This document shows positions 47,043-54,935 of a stretch of DNA of 64,000 nucleotides, piece by piece. Both the position numbers and the translations under genes were made by a program. Each line of letters starts with the position of its first letter. Within the stretch, counting starts at the first letter, position 1. The DNA is from Shewanella aestuarii (GTDB lineage: Bacteria; Pseudomonadota; Gammaproteobacteria; Enterobacterales; Shewanellaceae). The DNA is taken from contig NZ_BMOT01000011.1 in assembly GCF_014647215.1 (NCBI RefSeq), forward strand, positions 1-64,000. The letters run 5' to 3'. The notes beneath the pieces are model-generated. The model was not told where the DNA came from. It did not search any database and worked only from the letters and a program-made list of their open reading frames with translations.

Positions 47043-47110
47043 TTACCCTTGTATAATATCACAGCCTTTTGACATTGCCATTAATTGACCGGAATTTTAT
47101 AAAGTATTTA

Positions 47111-47142
47111 GTCAAAACTGTTAGCCAGCTAACAGTTTTGAC
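47111..47142. repeat. 32-bp perfect inverted repeat in the focA-pflB region
   Basis: Arms GTCAAAACTGTTAGC and GCTAACAGTTTTGAC (15 bp, perfect) around CA. Two bases further on lies TATAAT (47145-47150). It could be a regulator-binding site over the -35 region or an RNA hairpin. Confidence 0.75.
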
Positions 47143-47144
47143 AC

Positions 47145-47150
47145 TATAAT
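47145..47150 (+). promoter_or_regulatory. Candidate -10 box toward focA
   Basis: A consensus TATAAT followed by TCGCGCC, about 245 bp before focA. No good -35 box at 17 bp, where the sequence is inside the 32-bp inverted repeat, so an activator or unusual promoter would be needed. Confidence 0.4.
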
Positions 47151-47229
47151 TCGCGCCTTTAGCAGGAATTAATTAACCTGTTGCTTATTGTATGTGCGAT
47201 GGTCTGTGTCTGAAAGTGTATTTAAGCAG

Positions 47230-47257
47230 TTTTGATAGGCACGACATGTTATCAAAA
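47230..47257. repeat. 28-bp inverted repeat with 12-bp spacer
   Basis: TTTTGATA, 12 bp, TATCAAAA. The half sites contain TTGAT/ATCAA as in FNR and CRP-type boxes, but the spacing (centres 20 bp apart) is not that of an FNR site. Two half sites on the same face of the helix are possible. Confidence 0.45.
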
Positions 47258-47269
47258 AGTTAATTCTAA

Positions 47270-47284
47270 ATTGGTCTTACCAAA
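47270..47284. promoter_or_regulatory. PdhR-type operator, focA side
   Basis: ATTGGTCTTACCAAA, 14 of 15 positions of the ATTGGTNNNACCAAT pattern. It shares 17 bp (TAAATTGGTCTTACCAA) with the reverse complement of the pflB-side copy. It lies 111 bp upstream of focA. Confidence 0.65.
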
Positions 47285-47395
47285 TTACCGTGTAATTTTT
47301 TTTAGATTACTCTTAGGTAAAAGTGATAAGCAAATATGGCTTATTAATGGTGGTCCGCGTGCTCAAGCGAATAATGTTGTCATCGAGAGTGATTA

Positions 47396-48319
47396 ATGAA
47401 ATCTGAAAATAGCCAAACCACTTTGGTGGCCAATCAACAAGCCGCCATTAAAGCTGAAACATCATTGTCGATTGCCGACGATTATGGAATGAAAAAAGTC
47501 CAAAAATCATCATGGCAATCGTTTACGCTCGCGATATTTTCAGGGGCGTTTATAGCCATTGCTTTTGTGTTTTATATCTCTGTTACCACTGGAAGTGATG
47601 CTGGCTGGGGGATGACGCGCTTTATTGGTGGTATTGCCTTTAGTTTAGGCTTAATGCTGGTGATTGCTGCTGGCGGTGAATTATTCACCAGCACAGTGTT
47701 AACCAGTGTAGCTTGGGTGAATAAGCGGATCACTATGAGACAACAGTTACAATGCTGGACAAGGGTTTACCTTGGTAACATGGTAGGTGCATTACTTATG
47801 GTGTTGCTTATTATGCTAGGACGGTTATTTGAATTAGCCGACGGCCAATGGGGATTAACGGCATTGAATATTGCCCAGCACAAGTTACATCACACTTGGT
47901 TGCAAGCATTTGTCTTAGGTATTTTATGTAATGTGTTGGTGTGTTTGGGTATTTGGATGACATTTGCCACAAAAGATCTATTAACTAAATGTTTTCTTGT
48001 GATATTACCTGTTGCCATGTTTGTTGCTGCAGGTTTTGAACACTGCATTGCAAACCTATTTATGCTGCCTTTTGGTGTTGCAGTACAAAACTTTGCCCCA
48101 GACAGCTTTTTTATGGCGTTAGAAATTAGCCGAGACCAATTTAGCGACGTTAACTTAGCTAACGCCATTTTTAATAACTTAATTCCGGTGACGTTAGGTA
48201 ATATTGTTGGCGGGGCTGTAGCAATTGGTTTAGGTTACTGGTTAGTTGAAAACGGCAGTTTTTCAACTTTCAACGCAACAAGCATCATAAAAACTACGGC
48301 GAAAACAGAAGCTGATTAG
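47396..48319 (+). CDS. focA: Formate/nitrite transporter FocA
   Basis: Pentameric inner-membrane formate channel of 307 residues with six membrane spans. Family signatures are FSGAFIAIAFVFYISVTTG (first span), GNMVGALLMVLL, and AAGFEHCIANLFMLPFGV (pore and omega-loop region). The ~45-residue N-terminal tail is the gating domain. Its formate supply is PflB, encoded divergently. Confidence 0.93.
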   Translation: MKSENSQTTLVANQQAAIKAETSLSIADDYGMKKVQKSSWQSFTLAIFSGAFIAIAFVFYISVTTGSDAGWGMTRFIGGIAFSLGLMLVIAAGGELFTSTVLTSVAWVNKRITMRQQLQCWTRVYLGNMVGALLMVLLIMLGRLFELADGQWGLTALNIAQHKLHHTWLQAFVLGILCNVLVCLGIWMTFATKDLLTKCFLVILPVAMFVAAGFEHCIANLFMLPFGVAVQNFAPDSFFMALEISRDQFSDVNLANAIFNNLIPVTLGNIVGGAVAIGLGYWLVENGSFSTFNATSIIKTTAKTEAD

Positions 48320-48357
48320 TGCCTTAGCTGCAACATCAATATTGAATCTAATAAAGC

Positions 48358-48391
48358 AGGCTAGCAAGTACCATTAAGGTTTAGCTAGCCT
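48358..48391 (+). terminator. Possible terminator after focA
   Basis: AGGCTAGC, an 18-base loop, GCTAGCCT then TCTTATT. Large loop, so a moderate call. Confidence 0.45.
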
Positions 48392-48553
48392 TCTTATTAC
48401 TGCGGAGTTGATAGCGTTTGTTTAGCGACATGTTTACCTTCAGCTTTGGCCTTTACACAACAAGCTTTTTATACTCATTTGAGTTCATCCTAAGTCCCTT
48501 TAAAACATCGCAGTTACCTTCGGGTTATATTGATGAGATATATTGTTCATGGT

Positions 48554-49102
48554 TCAAAACCCCGAGTTTGGTTGCTTAAGAAACTCAATCTCATCTATGG
48601 TTGAATGACGCCCAAGAATGGTATTTCGATGCGGATAACGACCAAATTTATCAATAATCTCTTTATGCTTATATTCAAAGTCTAGGTTGTTTTGTATGCC
48701 CACAGACTTAAACAGTCGGACAGCTTCAATGTGTATTAACTTAGACTCACTGTGCATAAATGGCATATAAAGGAAAATACGCTCAACTGCTGATAATTGA
48801 TTATCGAAACCTTTTGAAATAGCAGATTGAGCAAGTGCTAAGGCCATTGGATCACATACAAATGAAGCTGGTTTATCACGATAAATATTCCGTGAAAATT
48901 GATCAAGAACGATGATTTCAGCAAGGCAACCCAATGCTGTTTCACGCCAATGAAACAACTCACTCGCTTTAGCTTGATTGTGGCATTCGCCAAAACGAAT
49001 TTGAATCATTGAGTCAAATGCCGCATCTTTTTGCCATCATTGCTTAGGCTCAAGCTCTTTAAACCAAAAATCTATGATTTGCTTATGCATTTCAGTGCCC
49101 AT
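48554..49102 (-). pseudogene. DUF924 family protein gene interrupted by an in-frame TGA
   Basis: The 151-residue open part (48554-49009) starts in the middle of the DUF924 domain: LFHWRETALGCLAEIIVLDQFSRNIYRD is the family core. Reading on upstream in the same frame restores the missing N-terminus from an ATG at 49102 or 49090: HKQIIDFWFKELEPKQ, then TGA (49037-49039), then WQKDAAFDS joining the open part. Family members have two adjacent Trp here, so TGA most simply replaces a TGG codon. Either a pseudogene, a recent nonsense mutation, a base-call error, or expression restarts at 49009. Confidence 0.8.
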
Positions 49103-49459
49103 TGTTAGCAAAACTTCCACTGTTAAGTTTTGCAGCTTTTAGCACTTACTACAAACCGTCTGGTGTTTAGATACCTTTATTATTGAATAATATATTAAAT
49201 CAAATGGTTTGTTTGAACATCTGATTCTTTGTCGAGTCGTGTTTTGCACCGTCTCTAATTTTGATTACTGTGTGGCATTAATATTCAACAGGCTGGTTTT
49301 GTTGGTTTATATGTTTCCAAAAAAGCACCTGAATAGATGACAGTAGCACTTAATATTGATTATGAGTCCTTGTTACGGGGAAAAGCGTATCAAACAGCCC
49401 TTAACAGTGCTAACTGAGTTGAAAGTTAGTCAAAACTATATTCCCTTGAGCTGATAATT
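49103..49459. other. Intergenic stretch
   Basis: Other than the inverted repeat at 49108-49133 I see no gene or recognisable element. Confidence 0.45.
49108..49133. repeat. Inverted repeat upstream of the DUF924 gene
   Basis: GCAAAACTT, 8 bp, AAGTTTTGC, perfect 9-bp arms, 6 bp upstream of the possible start at 49102. Could be an RNA hairpin over the ribosome-binding region. Confidence 0.5.
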
Positions 49460-50539
49460 TTAGTCTATAGCCTTTACTTTACACCTAAACAAGGTATGGC
49501 CTAAGCCTATGTTATCTATGTCTTCATCAATATATAAACCCGCATCATAAATCAATTTCAACATGTCTTTACTGTGGTACATGCGGCTGTTGCCATTGGC
49601 TATTGCGGTAAAATAAAGTGATGTCGCATTAATGCAATAAGCGCCAGCTTCATTAGGCTGCCTATCCCAATAGGTTTCTAGTATGCAGAGTTCGCTGTGG
49701 GGATTCATGGCCGCAACAGTTCGCGCTAATATCTGGGCTATCTCAGTTTTTGAAAAACAGTCTAAAAACTGACTCATCCAATACAGATCTCCGCCTTGGT
49801 AAAAGGGCTGTTGATGGTCGAGTAAATTGGTTTCAAAACAATGCACTCGCTCTGCTACATTGTTTTTCTGCGCATTTTGCTTGGCGACGGCAAGTTGGCC
49901 GGGTAAATCCATAATGGTGACATTGACGTTGGCATCATAGGCGGTACATGCAAATGCCCATTTCCCGGTATTACCACCCACATCAATAATATGATCAGGT
50001 TTTGATTTGAATATGATGGGTAACAGGCTGTTAAATGCATGGTCAGAATAATAATGATCAAAATCAAACCAACTTTTTTTTGTTTGCTCTGGAAGTTGGC
50101 TTAACCCTGGATAGATGGTATCCCAATCGCCTAAATGCTTTAAACCTGCAGCTTTGCCCTGTTTTAGGGCTGACTCTAACTCAAATAACCCTTGATAGCA
50201 GACGTCATGGATAAAATTGAGATTCGTTGATGCCATGTCATCATGAAGTAAAAAATATCCTGTTTTGTCGAGACGATAATGCTCATCAGCGCACCACAGT
50301 AGGCCCATGCTAAGTCCCATATCGAGTAATACATGGATGGCATACTCAGACAACTCACTTTGCATTGTTAACTGATTGAGCGTGATACCGATTTTACCTG
50401 CATCATCTATCTGTTTAAGTAACATAAATTGATTTAGACAACGGGCAACCTGAAAACTGACTGGGGCAAAAGCAATTTTTTGTGCTTCAAATTTAGCATC
50501 AAATGCAGATATTTTTTTTGGCGATTGATAAAAAGACAT
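49460..50539 (-). CDS. SAM-dependent O-methyltransferase-like protein
   Basis: A 359-residue protein with an N-terminal winged-helix dimerisation domain (about 15-110) and a class I methyltransferase domain. The SAM loop HIIDVGGNTGKWAF is near residue 187, the acidic TIMDLPGQL near 211, and the motif YWMSQFLDCFS near 257. This domain order is that of plant-type/secondary-metabolite O-methyltransferases (methyltransferase family 2). The substrate is unknown. No biosynthetic cluster surrounds it. Confidence 0.78.
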   Translation of the reverse strand: MSFYQSPKKISAFDAKFEAQKIAFAPVSFQVARCLNQFMLLKQIDDAGKIGITLNQLTMQSELSEYAIHVLLDMGLSMGLLWCADEHYRLDKTGYFLLHDDMASTNLNFIHDVCYQGLFELESALKQGKAAGLKHLGDWDTIYPGLSQLPEQTKKSWFDFDHYYSDHAFNSLLPIIFKSKPDHIIDVGGNTGKWAFACTAYDANVNVTIMDLPGQLAVAKQNAQKNNVAERVHCFETNLLDHQQPFYQGGDLYWMSQFLDCFSKTEIAQILARTVAAMNPHSELCILETYWDRQPNEAGAYCINATSLYFTAIANGNSRMYHSKDMLKLIYDAGLYIDEDIDNIGLGHTLFRCKVKAID

Positions 50540-50852
50540 GTAATAAATAACTCAGTAAAGGCTAGGGCATTTACTGAATTTTACCCGTTATGTACAAGCT
50601 GGGTTTTGAGCTAGCTCGTGTTTATGATGATGAATGATGTTGGACATCACTATATGACAAAGTAAGGTTTTGTTTGCGATGAAAGTGATTTTTTGTCTTT
50701 AACTTTGAGTAAAATGCTGCATTTTAGCAACACTAAAACATGTTTATTAAAAAATATGTCAATAAAAATAAGCTAATAAAAAGCCCGACATAAGCCGGGC
50801 CATTTTAATAATTGTTGGTTATAACAAGCTAGTCGCTATATCAACCACATTA
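50540..50852. other. Intergenic stretch holding the cysK terminator
   Basis: Contains the hairpin at 50783-50800. No ORF with a ribosome-binding site was found. Confidence 0.45.
50783..50800 (-). terminator. Terminator of cysK
   Basis: On the minus strand GCCCG, an 8-base loop, CGGGC then TTTTTATT, about 53 bp after the cysK stop. Confidence 0.75.
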
Positions 50853-51818
50853 TTATTGTACGTTTTCGCTTTCACCAAACTCACCAGCAAATAACACTGA
50901 TGATAAGTAACGCTCAGCTGCTGATGGTAGAACCACAACAATGGTTTTGCCAGCAAACTCAGGAAGCGCTGCGATACGGTTAGCCGCTACGACAGCTGCA
51001 CCAGAAGAAATACCGACCAAGATACCTTCTTCTTTCATCAAGCGACGTGACATTTCAATTGCGTCTTCATTGCTAACAGCTTCAACGCGGTCAACTAATG
51101 AAAGGTCTAGGTTTCCAGGAATAAAACCAGCACCAATACCTTGAATTTTATGTGGACCAGGCTGAATTGGTTGACCTGCTTTGGCTTGAGCAATAACAGG
51201 CGAATCAACAGGTTCAACCGCAACAGAAATAACTTCTTTACCCTGTGCTTTTAAGAAACGACTTGTACCTGTGATCGTGCCGCCAGTACCCACACCTGCA
51301 ACAAACACATCTACTTGACCGTCGGTGTCGTTCCAAATTTCAGGTCCGGTTGTTTTTTCATGGATCTCTGGGTTAGCGGGGTTACTAAATTGGCCCAGTA
51401 CCAGGTATTTTGACGGATCTGATTGACGAATTTCTTCGGCTTTATCGATCGCGCCTTTCATGCCTTTAGCACCTTCGGTTAACACTAAGTTTGCACCCAA
51501 TGCTTTTAGTAGTTTACGACGCTCAAGGCTCATCGTGTTTGGCATTGTAAGGGTTAACTTGTAACCACGAGCCGCAGCAACATAAGCAAGCGCAATACCA
51601 GTATTACCTGATGTTGGTTCTACTAACTCTATGTCTTTTGTTAATGTGCCTTTCTTTTCCGCATCCCAAATCATGTTAGCGCCAATACGACACTTAACAC
51701 TGAAGCTAGGGTTACGAGCTTCAATTTTAGCTAACACGTTACCGTTACTTACACGATTTAAACGAACAAGTGGGGTATTACCTAAAGTATAAGAATTATC
51801 TTCGAAAATTTTGCTCAT
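50853..51818 (-). CDS. cysK: Cysteine synthase A
   Basis: PLP enzyme making cysteine from O-acetylserine and sulfide. The 321-residue protein has the Schiff-base Lys K42 in [11 protein letters not shown], the substrate loop [12 protein letters not shown], and the phosphate-binding GTGGTITG. I use the ATG at 51818 (MSKIFEDNS), matching the family N-terminus and preceded by AGGAG; an upstream in-frame start adds 14 atypical residues. cysZ, the sulfate transporter, is 6 kb away in the same window. Confidence 0.95.
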   Translation of the reverse strand: MSKIFEDNSYTLGNTPLVRLNRVSNGNVLAKIEARNPSFSVKCRIGANMIWDAEKKGTLTKDIELVEPTSGNTGIALAYVAAARGYKLTLTMPNTMSLERRKLLKALGANLVLTEGAKGMKGAIDKAEEIRQSDPSKYLVLGQFSNPANPEIHEKTTGPEIWNDTDGQVDVFVAGVGTGGTITGTSRFLKAQGKEVISVAVEPVDSPVIAQAKAGQPIQPGPHKIQGIGAGFIPGNLDLSLVDRVEAVSNEDAIEMSRRLMKEEGILVGISSGAAVVAANRIAALPEFAGKTIVVVLPSAAERYLSSVLFAGEFGESENVQ

Positions 51819-52196
51819 GGATTGTTTGCTCCTATTTTTGCATTGTCTAATCATAAACATCCATTGGGAATTTAGAAGTGAATATTTGTTATTCTATATT
51901 CTTTTTGGTTATAAAAGATGTTTCTGTTATTCTAATTTGTTGTTCAGAGGTTGTTTTGTAACCAGATGGTGCCATCTAGACTCGGGTATGGTCTGACCTT
52001 TGTGCAATTTAGGATTTAATTGTAAGAGTATTGTCGAGTTAATACTAAAATACGCTAATTGGTTAAATGAATGTTTTTCGATACCGTTTACCTTGTTCTC
52101 TAGCTGTCGTATCCCATTCAATATGAGATGCAAAAACAGTTGATTGACGGTTGACAGCTCAAATTTAACGTAAACACATTAACAATGGTATACATC
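51819..52196. other. Divergent region between cysK and the KAS III-like gene
   Basis: A+T-rich, with GAATATTTGTTATTC (a 5-bp-arm dyad, 51881-51895) and nearby repeats of TATTC that could be a CysB site for cysK. Not strong enough to call. No ORF. Confidence 0.4.
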
Positions 52197-53318
52197 ATGA
52201 TAAAAGTGGTTATTTCTGGCAGTGGTCTTTTTGTTCCTCCTTATTCTGTTTCTAATCAAGAATTAGTCGAAAGCTATAATAGCTACGTTGATTTACATAA
52301 TCAGCAGCATGCCGCGTTAATCGATTCAGGAGAAAAAGCCCCTTTAGCTTATTCTTCGAGTGAATTTATTGAAAAAGCGTCAGGAATTAAAAATCGCTAT
52401 GTCATGGTAAAAGAGGGCATATTAGACCCTCATATCATGATGCCATTAATTGCTGACCAACCCTCTGAAGATCTATCAATACAAGCATCAATGGGGATAG
52501 CTGCAGCAAAAGATGCTTTGGCACAAGCGCAGGTCAATGCCGAAGACATCGACTTAGTCATTGTTGCCTGTGCATACACACAACGTGCTTACCCAGCAAT
52601 CGCCATCGAAATTCAACAAGCGTTAGGCACAAAAGGTTTTGCTTACGATATGCTCGTGGCATGTTCATCGGCGACATTTGCTATCGTCAGTGCGATGAAT
52701 GCCATTAAAGGCGGCAGCGCAAATCGCGTGTTAGTGATTAATCCTGAATTGACTTCACCTCAAAGCAACTTTAGAGACCGAGATAGCCACTTTATTTTCG
52801 GCGATGTGGCCACTGCGGTTGTTGTGGAAAGACAGGATTTAGCCCAAACAGAACATGCCTTTAATATTTTATCGACCAGTTGTATGACAGATTACTCAAA
52901 CAATATTCGCAGTAATTTTGGATTTGTTAACCGTTGTGATCCAGAAAACAGCGCAACTGCCGATAAACTGTTTCATCAACAAGGTCGTAAAGTATTTAAA
53001 GAATTGCTGCCAATGATTTATCAACATTTAGATCAGCAATTTGCCGATGAGCAGATTAAGCCTGAAGAATTTAAACGTCTTTGGTTGCATCAAGCTAATA
53101 TTAATATGAATATGTTTGTAGTTAAGAAATTATTGGGTGATGATGTTGAATCTATGACAGCACCCATAGTGCTAGATGAGTTTGCTAATACGGCGTCTGC
53201 GGGATCCGTGATTGCGTTCAACAAATACAGCGATGACTTTAAAACCGGCGATTTAGGTTTGCTCTGTTCTTTTGGGGCAGGTTATTCCATCGGCAGTATT
53301 GTTTTGGAAAAATGTTAA
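52197..53318 (+). CDS. 3-oxoacyl-ACP synthase III family protein (beta-ketodecanoyl-ACP synthase-like)
   Basis: A 373-residue thiolase-fold enzyme with the KAS III catalytic triad: C156 in DMLVACSSATF, H298 in LWLHQANINMN, N331 in EFANTASAGS. Its N-terminus (ISGSGLFVPPYSVSNQELVESYNSYV) and the FIEKASGIKNRYVM and NFRDRDSHFIFGD stretches resemble Pseudomonas PA3286. PA3286 condenses octanoyl-CoA with malonyl-ACP and shunts beta-oxidation products into fatty acid synthesis. I use the second ATG, 52197; one at 52185 is possible. It is followed 16 bp later by a diguanylate cyclase gene, apparently co-transcribed. Confidence 0.85.
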   Translation: MIKVVISGSGLFVPPYSVSNQELVESYNSYVDLHNQQHAALIDSGEKAPLAYSSSEFIEKASGIKNRYVMVKEGILDPHIMMPLIADQPSEDLSIQASMGIAAAKDALAQAQVNAEDIDLVIVACAYTQRAYPAIAIEIQQALGTKGFAYDMLVACSSATFAIVSAMNAIKGGSANRVLVINPELTSPQSNFRDRDSHFIFGDVATAVVVERQDLAQTEHAFNILSTSCMTDYSNNIRSNFGFVNRCDPENSATADKLFHQQGRKVFKELLPMIYQHLDQQFADEQIKPEEFKRLWLHQANINMNMFVVKKLLGDDVESMTAPIVLDEFANTASAGSVIAFNKYSDDFKTGDLGLLCSFGAGYSIGSIVLEKC

Positions 53319-53334
53319 ATTTTAGGTGATTAAT

Positions 53335-54567
53335 TTGCGAATATTGATAGTTGAAGACAGTGAGGCGGTATCTAAAGTTCTTAAGCATTTAATTGTACAA
53401 GAGCTGGATTGTGATGTGGATATTGCCCCAGATTTGGCTGCTGCCATAACGTTACTCGATGTTAATCAATATTTTATAGTCGTCGCAGATTTAAATTTAC
53501 CAGATGCACCTAATGGTGAAATTGTCCGTCTAGTGCTTAATTCATATCACACCACCTGTATTGTATTAACGGGTAATCTTGATTCTCAACAACGTAAAGA
53601 GCTGCTTAAATTAGGCATAGCGGATTATGTGCTTAAAGAGAATCGATATAGCTATCAATATGTGGTTAAACTGATTTCACGATTAAAGCGCAACCAACAA
53701 GTTAAAGTGTTGGTTGCCGATGATTCAGTGGTGAGTCGTAAGTTTGTGCGGGTGTTACTTGAACAACATTTATTTCAGGTAATCGAAGCCCATGACGGCG
53801 CTCAAGCCTTGACTGTTTTGAAAGAACAGCCGGATATTCAATTATTAATCACTGATTATAATATGCCGAACGTTGATGGTTTTGAGCTCATTTTACGAGT
53901 AAGAGAGCAATTTAGCCGTGAAAACCTTGCCATTATTGGTTTGTCTAATGATAACGATGAAAGTTTATCAGCGCGCTTTATCAAAAATGGTGCCAATGAT
54001 TTCTTACAAAAACCCTTTGTGCATGAAGAGTTTCACTGCCGTGTACTCAATACCTTAGATTCACTTGATATGATCCGTAGCCTTTGGGAAACCGCCAATC
54101 GCGACTATCTCACCCAAGCTTTTACCAGACGCTACTTCTTCAAAAAACACCAAAATGAGCAGCAAGACAATAATGTGTTCTCTGTGGCCCTTATTGATAT
54201 CGATTTTTTCAAGAAAGTGAATGACACTCATGGTCACGATGTTGGTGATCAAGTGCTTATTGAGTTTGCAAAACGTTTAGAAACGGCATTTGGGCAACAT
54301 TTTACTGTAGCAAGGTTCGGCGGCGAAGAGTTTGTTGTGGCCTTTAAAGGGTTAGACGGTGAGAAAACCCATACCTTGATGGATAAGTTTAGACAGCAAT
54401 GCGCCAATAAAGTGATTGATACCTCAATAGGACCAATCACTATGACATTCAGTTGTGGTGTGGCGACACTTAGCAAAGAATCCATTGATAGCGTTCTCAA
54501 CCGTGCCGATGAATATTTATATTTAGCTAAAGAAGGCGGCAGAAATCAGGTGATCTCAAAAGGCTAA
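53335..54567 (+). CDS. Response regulator with two receiver domains and a GGDEF domain
   Basis: A 410-residue putative c-di-GMP synthase. Receiver 1 spans residues 1-118 with phospho-acceptor D52 in VVADLNLPD; receiver 2 spans 123-243 with D174 in LLITDYNMPNVDG and conserved K226. The GGDEF domain spans about 250-410 with an intact GGEEF (329-333) and DIDFFKKVNDTHGHDVGD. No RxxD inhibitory site precedes GGEEF. The start is TTG at 53335, which has AGGTGA 5 nt upstream; GTG at 53326 is an alternative. No histidine kinase is adjacent. Confidence 0.9.
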   Translation: MRILIVEDSEAVSKVLKHLIVQELDCDVDIAPDLAAAITLLDVNQYFIVVADLNLPDAPNGEIVRLVLNSYHTTCIVLTGNLDSQQRKELLKLGIADYVLKENRYSYQYVVKLISRLKRNQQVKVLVADDSVVSRKFVRVLLEQHLFQVIEAHDGAQALTVLKEQPDIQLLITDYNMPNVDGFELILRVREQFSRENLAIIGLSNDNDESLSARFIKNGANDFLQKPFVHEEFHCRVLNTLDSLDMIRSLWETANRDYLTQAFTRRYFFKKHQNEQQDNNVFSVALIDIDFFKKVNDTHGHDVGDQVLIEFAKRLETAFGQHFTVARFGGEEFVVAFKGLDGEKTHTLMDKFRQQCANKVIDTSIGPITMTFSCGVATLSKESIDSVLNRADEYLYLAKEGGRNQVISKG

Positions 54568-54935
54568 TATATAAACATCAGGTTTTAGGTTTTAGCTGTG
54601 CTTTTGCAGCATATTACACATTATCACTTTGGCTTGTTCTATCGATATTGAACCTAAGTAAATTCCTATTTTACCAGTAACAACCATGATGGAGCTTGGA
54701 AATAGGCAGAAATGCGCCATCAATGAACCCAGTATCAACTATATGCAAATATTGCGTTACTAATATTCAATTCGAATATAGAGGATACTTTCATCTGTTT
54801 ATTTTGCGGAGAATAATTTTATCAATGATGTTATTTTCAGGAATAAAAGACGATATAAAGAATCCACTTTTAGAATGTTAAAAGTGGATTTAAAGCATGT
54901 TTTTTCACTTTTTAACAATTGCAATTTCGTTTTTA
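54568..54935. other. Intergenic stretch between convergent genes
   Basis: Holds the hairpin at 54861-54890. No credible gene. Confidence 0.5.
54861..54890. terminator. Hairpin between the GGDEF and DUF5916 genes
   Basis: AATCCACTTTTA, loop of six, TAAAAGTGGATT, 12-bp arms. It lies 46 bp beyond the DUF5916 stop on the minus strand, where it would act as that gene's terminator. Confidence 0.6.

Larger units (their letters stand above)
46778..47395. other. 618-bp control region between divergent pflB and focA
   Basis: No credible gene. It contains two PdhR-type operators, a 32-bp perfect inverted repeat next to TATAAT, a second 28-bp inverted repeat, and on the minus strand GTTAATTA (47170-47177), an ArcA-box core. 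Unusually dense in dyad symmetry. No canonical FNR site was found by eye. Confidence 0.6.

Noticed and set aside
47230..47257. FNR site in the focA-pflB region
   Set aside because: Half sites TTGAT/ATCAA are present, but the spacer is far longer than the 4 bp required.
49037..49039. TGA as selenocysteine codon in the DUF924 gene
   Set aside because: The family has Trp at this position and no SECIS-like stem was evident just after the codon; a nonsense change is simpler.
54696..54881. 61-codon open frame between the GGDEF and DUF5916 genes
   Set aside because: Cys/Ile-rich low-quality sequence without a ribosome-binding site, running into a terminator hairpin.
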